Positions 31,569 through 38,643 of a stretch of DNA of 38,643 nt are shown here, one piece after another (the stretch's first letter is position 1; every line of letters begins with the position of its first letter). The notes below the pieces were generated by a model that saw only the letters and a program-made list of their open reading frames with translations, did not search any database and was not told the origin of the DNA. Source of the DNA: Acidimangrovimonas sediminis (lineage in GTDB: Bacteria > Pseudomonadota > Alphaproteobacteria > Rhodobacterales > Rhodobacteraceae). Location of the stretch: the NCBI RefSeq assembly GCF_002871005.1, contig NZ_PHSN01000035.1, positions 1 through 38,643 of the forward strand, written 5' to 3'. The translations under genes were made by a program, and so were the position numbers.

Positions 31569-31939
31569 TCGCCGCCGCGCGCGCCTGGGCAACGGAGCGC
31601 GTGGGGCGGGCCATCCCTCGAAAGCCCGTGCAGGTAGATGACGGGCTCCTCGAGGACTTCCGGGCGATGGGGGTCACGAACCTGCCGGAGCCCAGCTTCG
31701 ACGCGGATGACGACATGTTCGATGTGCTCTCGACCAACTGGGACAGCTTCTGCGCCTTTCTCGATTGCGCGACCCAGTGGCGCATCCTGGGCGGTCTCGC
31801 GGGCCTGAGCTGGCTGGGCCTCGATTATGCCGGCGTCGACGTGGTTCTGCGTCGCAGGGGATATGCCGACAAGGTCTTCGCCGACCTTCAGTTGATGGAG
31901 AGGGCCGCGCTCGAGGTGATCCGGGAGGCCCAGGCATGA
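31565..31939 (+). CDS. Tail chaperone T part (DUF1799-like), made as GT fusion
   Basis: 124 codons in the -1 frame of the G gene, with no good start codon of its own near the beginning. It joins to G at GGGAAAC, giving a fusion of about 258 residues. LLEDFRAMGVTNLPEPSFDADDDMFDVL, WRILGG and GLSWLGLDYAGV resemble DUF1799 proteins, which occupy this slot. It ends overlapping the tape measure start (ATGA). Confidence 0.8.
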   Translation: MIAAARAWATERVGRAIPRKPVQVDDGLLEDFRAMGVTNLPEPSFDADDDMFDVLSTNWDSFCAFLDCATQWRILGGLAGLSWLGLDYAGVDVVLRRRGYADKVFADLQLMERAALEVIREAQA

Positions 31940-34900
31940 CCGCTCAACCCTTCGTCTTCGAAATGGTCTTCAAGGCCGACGTTGCCCAGGCGAAAGCCGG
32001 TGCCACGGACGTCCGGGCCGGGGTCGAGGCGATCACCAAAGCGACGCGGGAAGCGACCGGAGTTTCGCGCCAGAACACCGCAGCGCTCCAGTCCGAGGCG
32101 GAAGCCGCCCGCCAGGCGACATCCGCGAAGCGTGATCTCGCCGCCCAGGAAGCCCAGGCCCGGGCGCAGGTGCTGCAGGCCACCACCGGGGTCGCCGCGG
32201 GCCGGCAGGGCTCCGGATCCCTCTATGCGATGGCGGCGGCGTCTCTGAGCAACAGCAGCCGTAATGCCGCCCTGACCTCCAACGCCGGCGCGCTGAGCAC
32301 CGAGATCGCAGCGACGAAGGAATGGCGTCAGGAACTCGACCGCCTGCGGGCCGAGTTCAACCCGCTCTTCGCCGCCTCCCGACAGTATGAGCAGGAGCTG
32401 CGGCGCATCGCCGATGCCGAGCAGCTGGGCGCGATCTCGGCGCGCGAAGCGGGTGACGCCCGGGCGAAGGCGGCCCAGATCATCGCGCCGGCTGCCCAGA
32501 CCGTGCCCACCGGCCCCTCGACCGAGGAGATCCGCTCGCGGTACGTGCCCCTCTTCCAGGCGCAGCAGCAATACGAGAAGGAGCTGGCGAATATCCGGCA
32601 GGCGGAGGCGACGGGCGCGATCACCACGGATGAAAGCGCCCTGGCCGCGGCGCGGCTCACGGCCGGCTATGAGAACACGGTGGCCGGCATCAAGCGGACG
32701 GATGAAGCGCTGAAGGGCAATACCGGCCAGCTGCGGCTCAACCGGATGGGGATGCTTCAGCTGCAGGCCGCGGGGGTCAACAGTTTCCAGGCGCTGGCCG
32801 CGGGGATCTCGCCGGCGCGCGTGGCGCTGATGGAAGGCAGCCAGGTCATCGGCGCCTTCGTCCAGGGCATCGAGACCGGCAATTCCTCGGCCGGCCGCTT
32901 CGGCACGGCGCTGAAGCTCCTGACGTCCGTCTTCACACCGTTGCGCCTCGCGATCGGGGCCACCACCGCGGCCGTCGCCCTCGGGGTTTCCGCCTGGTCG
33001 AGCTACCACAGCTCGATCGACGAGGTCGAAGCGGCCGCTTCCGGCCTCGGCCGGGCGGTCGCTGGCAGCGCGCAGGACATGGAGACGGCGGCCGAGCGTG
33101 GCGCCATGGCCGCGGGGATTTCGGTCAAGGCTGCGCGCTCGATGGAAGCCGCCTTCCTGCGGACTGGCACGATCGGCCATCAGAACTTCGAGCAGCTGAT
33201 TGCCGTCTCGCGCGACTTCGGGCGGGTGATGGGCACCGATGCCGCGACCGCAGGCCAGGCGCTTTCGCAAATGTTTGCCGACCCCGCGAAGGCGGCTGAG
33301 ACGCTTTCCCAGAAATACGGGTTGATCGATGCTTCCGTTGCGAAACGGGCGATCGATCTCGCGCAGCAGAACAGGCTCGTCGATGCGCAGCAGCTGCTGG
33401 TCACTTCGCTGGCCGGCCGCATCGACAAGGCGACGGACCATCTGACGCTCTTCGGCCGCGCCTGGGAGCATGTGCGAGATACTGCTAAGGGCGCATACGA
33501 CTGGATGGGGCGGGCGCTCGATACGGCGATCATGGGCCCGTCTCGTGATGAGCAGATCGCCCAGCTGCAACGCGTCGTCGACCAGATCAACGCCGGCAAC
33601 GCCAGGATCGCGAACAACCCGGCGAACGCGCATGCTGAGGCCCGTCTGATTGCCCTGCAGACGCAGAAGGCATTGGACGAGGCGCAATCCTCAAGAGACG
33701 CAGCCGCCCAACAAGGACGCTTCGCTCTCAACATCGCGAACCAATCTCCGGCGACGGAACGCGATCGGACGATCGAAACGCTGCAAAACCAGATCGCCGC
33801 GCTTCAGCAGGGTCAGGGCAAGCCGGGGCTGGATGCGGACCAGCAGAAGAAGATAGCCGATGCCCTGGAGACCAAGCGTCGGGTGCTCCAGGCTACGCTC
33901 GACGCCCAGTCCCGCGGCCTTCAACTCGACCGCCTGGACATCGCGATGCAAGTGGCGCGCGACTCGATCGAGAAGGCGAACATCGCGGCTCAGCGGACGC
34001 GGCTCGATCTTTCCTCGCAGGAGATATCGCAAAAGCAGATCGACATCGCAGCCGAGCGGGCACGCGCCAAGGTCATGGCTGAAACCTTCGCCCAGAGCGA
34101 GGGGCAGATCGCGGACATGCGCGACGAGCTCACGATCCGCCAGCGGCTCGACGCCCAGGTCGCGACGGGGGCGATCACGGCCGATGACGCCAACCGCAAG
34201 CTGCAGGAAGAGCTTCAGCTCCGTCCTCTGATCACCGCGGCGGCGAAAGCCGAGGGGGCGGAGAAGATCCGGCTTAATGCGATCATCAACCAGCAGCGCG
34301 ACCTCTATGCGCAGCTCGCCCAGGAGCAGAGCCGCGCCTCGGTGAACGACCTGCTGAAGTCGCGCCGCGAGGATCTCGCCCAGCTGCAGCTCGAGGTGAC
34401 GCTGCTCGGGAGCGATGCGAGGGTCCGGTCGCGGCGCCTGGCGCTTTTCCAGGCCGAGCAGGAGCTGCGCGATCGCGGGCTCCGGTCGGGCATGGCCGAT
34501 TACGATCGGCAGCGTCAGGAACTCGTGGCCACGGATCTCCAGACGCAGGCGCTGCAACGGCAGATCGATGCCTGGGGCAAGGTGAAGGACGCCGCCGGCA
34601 CCGCGATCGACGACACCGTCGACAAGCTCACGAGCGGGGACATCTCGGGGGCCTTCTCCTCGCTGGGCAAGGATCTCGAAAGCTTCGTGACCGAGATGGC
34701 GGTGAAGAACCCGCTGAAGAACATGCTGCTCGGCACCGCCTTGCCGACGCTTGACGATACGGGCGGCCTCGGCGGGATCTGGGACCGGTTGACGGGCAAG
34801 GCCTCCACCTCTGCCACGCTGAGCACCTCGGGCCGCTCGGTCGCCAGCATGGCCGTGACGGCCGCGTCGGTGACGATCGTCCCCTCCGGCAACGCCATCT

Positions 34901-35973
34901 ACGGCGCCGGCGCGATCACCACGGCGAACCTCGCGAATTCGCCCCTGCAGCTCAGTGGCGCGCAGGCGGTCCAGTCCCAGATCTGGAACTATTTCTCGAA
35001 GAAGGGGCTCAGCCCGGTCCAGGTCGCGGGCATCATGGGCAACGTCCAGGCCGAGAGCGGCTTCAACCCGTTCGCCGTCGGCGACAATGGCAACGCACTT
35101 GGCCTCTTTCAGCACAATAACCGCAGCGGTGCCCTGCTTTCCGCGCTCGGCGGCATGGGCGGTCTCGGCAACGTGCAGGGCCAGCTCGACTTCGTCTGGA
35201 AGGAGCTGATGACCTCGGAACGCAGCAGCCTGACGAAGCTCCTTTCGGCCACGAACGTGCGGGACGCGACGGCGGCCTTCGGAGGCTTCGAACGACCGAG
35301 CGGCTATTCCGCGATCGACCCGACCCAGATGAAGGGCTGGGGCGACCGCCTGTCGGCCGCCAATGCCGCGCTTTCCCAGTTCGGGGATACCGCCAGCTCG
35401 GCCACGGGTACGCTCGGCCAGCTCGGCCATGGGTTCGGCGTCTTCGGCCAGGCGCTCTCCGGAGCCCTCGGCAACGCCGTCGGCGGCAGCCAGTCCAGCG
35501 GCAACTTCCTCGGCACGCTCATGTCGTCGGTGCTGGGCTTCTTCGGGTTTGAGCAGGGTGGCTGGACCGGTGGCAGCGATCCGGGTGAGGTCCGCGGTGT
35601 GGTCCACGGCCGCGAGTATGTCTTCGACGCGAAGTCGACCGAGCGCATCGGCGTGAACACCCTCGATGCGCTTCGGAAGGGCGCGCTGCGCGGCTATCGT
35701 GACGGCGGCTACGTGAGCGGCAGCGGACCAATCCCCTATGTGCCGGCGAACGTCGCGAGCCAGCCCGCCCAGATCCCCGAGATCCGCTTCGTGAACATGG
35801 GCACACCCCAGGAAGAGGTGGGACGCGAACAGACCACGGACAGCTCGGGCCGCCAGCTGGTCACCTATTACACCGCGGACAAGGTCGGTCAGGCGCTCGT
35901 GCATCGCGGCGGCGGCGCCAGCAAGACGATGAAGCGGACCTATGGTCTCCAGAAGACGATGGCCGGCCGATGA
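31936..35973 (+). CDS. Tail tape measure protein with tail lysozyme domain
   Basis: 1345 residues; the longest gene. It sets tail length and is expected to be ejected first. The N-terminal ~230 residues are coiled coil; ~240-340 is the TMP region with LRLNRMGMLQLQAAGVNSFQ and hydrophobic segments (ALRLAIGATTAAVALGVSA-like, ~335-355); ~520-920 is long coiled coil. Residues ~1010-1150 form a phage tail lysozyme domain (VAGIMGNVQAESGFNPFAVG, NALGLFQHNNRSG), with the Glu of AESGF as likely catalytic residue, for local peptidoglycan cutting at entry. The C-terminal Gly-rich turn (GWTGGSDPGEVRGVVHG) is common in tape measures. At the usual ~1.5 angstrom per residue the tail would be roughly 200 nm. 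Confidence 0.93.
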   Translation: MTAQPFVFEMVFKADVAQAKAGATDVRAGVEAITKATREATGVSRQNTAALQSEAEAARQATSAKRDLAAQEAQARAQVLQATTGVAAGRQGSGSLYAMAAASLSNSSRNAALTSNAGALSTEIAATKEWRQELDRLRAEFNPLFAASRQYEQELRRIADAEQLGAISAREAGDARAKAAQIIAPAAQTVPTGPSTEEIRSRYVPLFQAQQQYEKELANIRQAEATGAITTDESALAAARLTAGYENTVAGIKRTDEALKGNTGQLRLNRMGMLQLQAAGVNSFQALAAGISPARVALMEGSQVIGAFVQGIETGNSSAGRFGTALKLLTSVFTPLRLAIGATTAAVALGVSAWSSYHSSIDEVEAAASGLGRAVAGSAQDMETAAERGAMAAGISVKAARSMEAAFLRTGTIGHQNFEQLIAVSRDFGRVMGTDAATAGQALSQMFADPAKAAETLSQKYGLIDASVAKRAIDLAQQNRLVDAQQLLVTSLAGRIDKATDHLTLFGRAWEHVRDTAKGAYDWMGRALDTAIMGPSRDEQIAQLQRVVDQINAGNARIANNPANAHAEARLIALQTQKALDEAQSSRDAAAQQGRFALNIANQSPATERDRTIETLQNQIAALQQGQGKPGLDADQQKKIADALETKRRVLQATLDAQSRGLQLDRLDIAMQVARDSIEKANIAAQRTRLDLSSQEISQKQIDIAAERARAKVMAETFAQSEGQIADMRDELTIRQRLDAQVATGAITADDANRKLQEELQLRPLITAAAKAEGAEKIRLNAIINQQRDLYAQLAQEQSRASVNDLLKSRREDLAQLQLEVTLLGSDARVRSRRLALFQAEQELRDRGLRSGMADYDRQRQELVATDLQTQALQRQIDAWGKVKDAAGTAIDDTVDKLTSGDISGAFSSLGKDLESFVTEMAVKNPLKNMLLGTALPTLDDTGGLGGIWDRLTGKASTSATLSTSGRSVASMAVTAASVTIVPSGNAIYGAGAITTANLANSPLQLSGAQAVQSQIWNYFSKKGLSPVQVAGIMGNVQAESGFNPFAVGDNGNALGLFQHNNRSGALLSALGGMGGLGNVQGQLDFVWKELMTSERSSLTKLLSATNVRDATAAFGGFERPSGYSAIDPTQMKGWGDRLSAANAALSQFGDTASSATGTLGQLGHGFGVFGQALSGALGNAVGGSQSSGNFLGTLMSSVLGFFGFEQGGWTGGSDPGEVRGVVHGREYVFDAKSTERIGVNTLDALRKGALRGYRDGGYVSGSGPIPYVPANVASQPAQIPEIRFVNMGTPQEEVGREQTTDSSGRQLVTYYTADKVGQALVHRGGGASKTMKRTYGLQKTMAGR

Positions 35974-36392
35974 CAGTCGCGGTCTGGCCCTCCGAGCTCC
36001 CGAAGCCCACCCGCAACGACTGGCAGGCGCAATACCAGGATCCGCGTCTCAAGCGGACGCGCGACACAGGCCCGCCGGGCTACCGCCGGCGCTGGTCCTC
36101 CGTCGCGCGGCAGGTCAGCCTCGCGATCGTCGTGCCGCGCTCCCTGAAGCAGGTCTTCGACAACTTCCACAGGGACGCCACCGCCTACGGTGCGCTGCCG
36201 TTCTACATGCCGGATCCGACCACCGACGGCTGGGCACTTCTCTCGGCCGATGGCGCGCCGATTCTTAACGGCTCGGGCCAACCGCTGCTGCTCTCCGCGC
36301 GCTGGCTCTGCCTCTTCGGCGACACGATGCCCTCCGAGACGGTCCAGGGCATCCGCTTCAAGATCTCCTTCCCGGTGGTGGTGATGCCATGA
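35970..36392 (+). CDS. Distal tail protein, unknown family
   Basis: 140 residues after the tape measure (overlap of four bases). Beta-rich, starts VAVWPSELPKPTRNDWQAQYQDPR. The place corresponds to a small distal-tail/tip component in siphovirus tails of Rhodobacter phages. No membrane part. Function by position only. Confidence 0.7.
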   Translation: MTVAVWPSELPKPTRNDWQAQYQDPRLKRTRDTGPPGYRRRWSSVARQVSLAIVVPRSLKQVFDNFHRDATAYGALPFYMPDPTTDGWALLSADGAPILNGSGQPLLLSARWLCLFGDTMPSETVQGIRFKISFPVVVMP

Positions 36393-36916
36393 GCCAGATC
36401 GTTTCCCTCAATGCCCGCAACGCCAACGACGCGGCCAGCACGGCCGAGACCGAGGTCGCGCTCTTCGTCATCGAGCATCCCTCGCTCGACGCGCCTCTTC
36501 GCCTCGCAACCGACTGGTCGGAGAGGATTTCAGACGAGCCCCTGATGTACGGCCTCCGCTCCACCTGGCAGGGCGCGGATCCGGCGACCGACCCCTATCT
36601 CTTCGTCCTCGCCTCGGCCGAGGTGCCGGGCGATCTGGAGGACGGGCCGGGCCCCGCGACGATCGTGCTCGAGAACGTCGACAACGACATCATCGCCGTC
36701 CTGCGCTCGATCACCGACCGCGCGACCGTGCACATGGCCGTGGTGCTGGCGAGTTCCCCCGATCTCGTGGAGCTGGAGTTCCTTGGGCTGAAGCTGATCT
36801 CGGCGGATTACGACGCGGCGCAGATCACCCTCTCGATCAGCCGTCAGCCGATCGAGGATGAGGCCGTGCCATCGGCCCGTTTCACCAAGGATCGCTTTCC
36901 GGGGCTCTTCAAATGA
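36389..36916 (+). CDS. DUF1833-like distal tail protein
   Basis: 175 residues, coupled at both ends. ALFVIEHPSLDAPLRLATDW and YDAAQITLSISRQPIEDEAVPSARFTKDRFPGLFK match DUF1833 proteins, which lie between tape measure and NlpC/P60 genes and probably form part of the tail tip (lambda L-like). Confidence 0.78.
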   Translation: MSQIVSLNARNANDAASTAETEVALFVIEHPSLDAPLRLATDWSERISDEPLMYGLRSTWQGADPATDPYLFVLASAEVPGDLEDGPGPATIVLENVDNDIIAVLRSITDRATVHMAVVLASSPDLVELEFLGLKLISADYDAAQITLSISRQPIEDEAVPSARFTKDRFPGLFK

Positions 36917-37338
36917 CAAAGCACTGGGTCAACCGCTTCATTGCCATTCCCCACGTCGACCTCGGTCGAGACGCTGCCGGCTGCGACTGCTGGGGGCTCT
37001 TGCGCCACGTCTACGCGGCCGAGTTCGGGATCTCGCTGCCCGACTACCTGGGCGAGTACGTCAGCGATGAGGAATCGGAAGAGGTCGACGCCCTGGTCAC
37101 GCGGGAGGAGCCGGGTGGTCCCTGGCGGCGCGTCGAGGCGCCGCGTCCGTTCGATGCACTCCTGTTCCGCCGCGGGCGCTGGCGGTCCCACGTCGGCATC
37201 GTCGTCGATGCCCGGCACATGCTTCACATGGGCGATCGCCAGTCGGTTGCCGAGGATTGGACCTCGGCCGTCTGGCGCCGGCGCCTGGCCGGCATCTACC
37301 GCCACCACCAGAGTCCCTATAATCGGAGCGTCGCATGA
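36913..37338 (+). CDS. NlpC/P60 tail-tip peptidase
   Basis: 141 residues. Cysteine peptidase of the NlpC/P60 class expected to cut peptide cross-links of peptidoglycan at entry. Catalytic Cys26 in GCDCWGLLRHVY, His93 in RSHVGIVVD and a third polar residue near MLHM (His105). Similar to lambda K. Overlaps both neighbours by four bases (ATGA). Confidence 0.9.
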   Translation: MTKHWVNRFIAIPHVDLGRDAAGCDCWGLLRHVYAAEFGISLPDYLGEYVSDEESEEVDALVTREEPGGPWRRVEAPRPFDALLFRRGRWRSHVGIVVDARHMLHMGDRQSVAEDWTSAVWRRRLAGIYRHHQSPYNRSVA

Positions 37339-38643
37339 CCGGATCCGTTCTCGTCACCACCGCGCCGGTTCCCGATCCGGGCCTCGGTCGCACGGAGATC
37401 ACCCTTCCGGAAGGGATGACGATCGCCCAGATGATCGAGCGCGCGTATCCGGGCATCTCGGCCTCAGACCATGATCAGCTCCGCGTGTATCTCGTCACGC
37501 CGCTCGCCAAATCCACTGTGGATCCGCAGTACTGGCACTGCACCCGCCCGAGACCCGGGGTGCGGCTGCTGATCCGCATGGTTCCGGGGAAGAACGCGAT
37601 CCGCACGGTCCTCCTGGTGGCCGTGACGGTGGCCGCCGTCGCCGTCGGCCAGTTTTACGCAGGCTCTTTCCTGGGCGTCGCCGGGCTCAGCGCCACCGGC
37701 GCAGCACTTCTGACGGCGGGGCTAACGGTCGTCGGAACGCTTCTGGTCAACGCCCTCATCCCGGTGAAACCCTCCTCCCAGGGCGGCAGCAGTACCAAGG
37801 CGCAGGACGTCTACACGATCTCGGGGTTCCGCAACTCGTCGCGGCCGGGCGATCCGGTCCCGCTCGTCCTCGGCCGCCATCGCTACGCGCCGCCCTTCGC
37901 CGCCGGGTCCTATTCCGAGATCGTCGGCGACAAGCTCTACGTCCGCGCGCTCTTCTGCGCGGGCTACGGCCCGAACACGATCTACGACCTCCGGATCGGC
38001 GACACCCCCGTCTCGGACTTCGACAACATCGACATCGAGACCCGCGAAGGCTGGTCCACCGATGCCCCGATCACGCTCTATCCGCGGCAGGTCATCGAGG
38101 AGAACACGGGCGTCGACCTGATCCGCCCGCTACCCCGTGACGATGCCGGCAACATCGTCGATGGCCCCGGGACCGAGACCCCGGTCACCCGCTTCACCGC
38201 GGGCGATGCCACCGAGGCCTCCATCATCCTCGCGTTTCCGGCCGGGCTGTTCAGCGTCGATGACAACAACAACGTGGTCGGGCTCTCCGTGAGCGTCAGG
38301 ATCCGTCAGCGCCTTGAAGGGGAAGGCGACTGGTCGGACGTCGCGACGCTGGATATCTCGTCCTCCAAGCGGGAGCCCATCTACCGCCAGCACAGCTGGG
38401 CCCTGCCGACGCGTGGCCGCTACGAGATCGAGGTCACGCGCATGACCGACGAGAGGACGTCGACGACGACGTCTGATCGCACATCCTTCGTGGCGATCCA
38501 GTCGATCCGCCCCGAGGCGCCGATCAACAGCGCCCTGCCGCTCACGCTGATCGCCATGCGGGTGAAGGCGACCTACCAGCTCAACGGCCCGCTCGACAAC
38601 GTCAACGCGGTCTTCCAGCGCTACGGCAAGGTCCGGGACGGCG
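37335..38643 (+). CDS. Tail tip/host-specificity protein, J/TipJ-like (partial)
   Basis: 436 codons are seen; the frame is open to the right edge. N-terminal ~85 residues are a ubiquitin-like part (ITLPEGMTIAQMIERAYPG). Two membrane-like helices follow at ~95-140 (TVLLVAVTVAAVAVGQFYAGS, ALLTAGLTVVGTLLVNAL), as in TipJ/lambda I-J type proteins. Then comes ISGFRNSSRPGDPVPLVLGRHR and the central tail-tip domain. The C-terminal receptor-binding part is outside the window. Confidence 0.85.
   Translation, partial: MTGSVLVTTAPVPDPGLGRTEITLPEGMTIAQMIERAYPGISASDHDQLRVYLVTPLAKSTVDPQYWHCTRPRPGVRLLIRMVPGKNAIRTVLLVAVTVAAVAVGQFYAGSFLGVAGLSATGAALLTAGLTVVGTLLVNALIPVKPSSQGGSSTKAQDVYTISGFRNSSRPGDPVPLVLGRHRYAPPFAAGSYSEIVGDKLYVRALFCAGYGPNTIYDLRIGDTPVSDFDNIDIETREGWSTDAPITLYPRQVIEENTGVDLIRPLPRDDAGNIVDGPGTETPVTRFTAGDATEASIILAFPAGLFSVDDNNNVVGLSVSVRIRQRLEGEGDWSDVATLDISSSKREPIYRQHSWALPTRGRYEIEVTRMTDERTSTTTSDRTSFVAIQSIRPEAPINSALPLTLIAMRVKATYQLNGPLDNVNAVFQRYGKVRDG

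Noticed and set aside
31888-33687. 599-codon minus-strand open frame opposite the tape measure N-terminus
   Set aside because: Same antisense effect in high-GC DNA; no protein motifs.
33691-35904. 737-codon minus-strand open frame opposite the tape measure gene
   Set aside because: Shadow of a high-GC gene: no ribosome site, no domain, Arg/Leu/Val-rich mirror composition; the plus-strand tape measure explains the region.
1-38643. CRISPR array, tRNA, rRNA or IS element
   Set aside because: No regularly spaced repeats, no cloverleaf sequence noticed and no complete IS with terminal repeats were found by eye; a tRNA scan would settle the RNA part.

Overview
The window is high-GC DNA from an alphaproteobacterium, most likely a member of the Rhodobacteraceae (Paracoccus/Rhodobacter type; inferred from GC content, protein character and phage type). 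About 4.1 kb of host chromosome is followed by the left ~34.5 kb of a transposable, Mu-like prophage. The phage runs off the right edge inside a tail-tip gene, so its right end, the genes beyond and the target-site duplication cannot be seen.

Host part (1-4.1 kb): a zinc-ribbon protein cut by the left edge (minus strand), a clade-3 haem catalase (minus strand) with its own terminator, and a divergently transcribed zinc-ribbon metallopeptidase.

Phage left end and control (4.1-8.6 kb): four copies of a 12-bp motif, two of them forming a perfect 25-bp palindrome, look like transposase-binding sites of the left end. Then come a leftward LexA-like (S24) repressor translationally coupled to an unknown gene, a short operator region with divergent promoters, and a rightward early operon that starts with a Ner/Cro-sized protein. 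The operon is interrupted by a minus-strand cassette with its own promoter, encoding a 57-aa Pro-rich protein and a two-TM SLATT-like protein. Several small membrane, zinc and winged-helix proteins follow.

Transposition and middle genes (8.6-17.2 kb): ParB-like protein, MuA-type DDE transposase, MuB-type ATPase, HTH proteins, a DUF3164-like protein, HU, an HNH endonuclease, GemA and a Mor-family activator. Most genes overlap by 1-4 bases (ATGA/TGATG), which implies one coupled transcript.

Late genes (17.3-38.6 kb): GH24 endolysin, GTA-type 3TM holin, DUF2730-like protein, small and large terminase, a tandem zinc-knuckle protein, portal, MuF (with a probable C-terminal nuclease domain), gpG, a membrane moron, protease/scaffold with a nested start, decoration protein, capsid, gp35-like protein, an Acb2-like cyclic-nucleotide sponge, head-tail connectors, tail tube, G/GT tail chaperones, tape measure with a lysozyme domain, distal tail proteins, NlpC/P60 and the tail tip. 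Head genes are Mu-like; tail genes are those of a long flexible (siphovirus) tail, as in RcapMu-type phages.

Main points for a second look: an Acb2-like anti-CBASS gene between capsid and connector genes; a nine-A run that puts the portal C-terminus and MuF in the -1 frame of the portal gene; a canonical GGGAAAC -1 frameshift site in the tail chaperone; a nearly identical 24-bp dyad upstream of both lysis and protease genes, matching the positions of Mu Plys and PI; and the inserted SLATT-like cassette.
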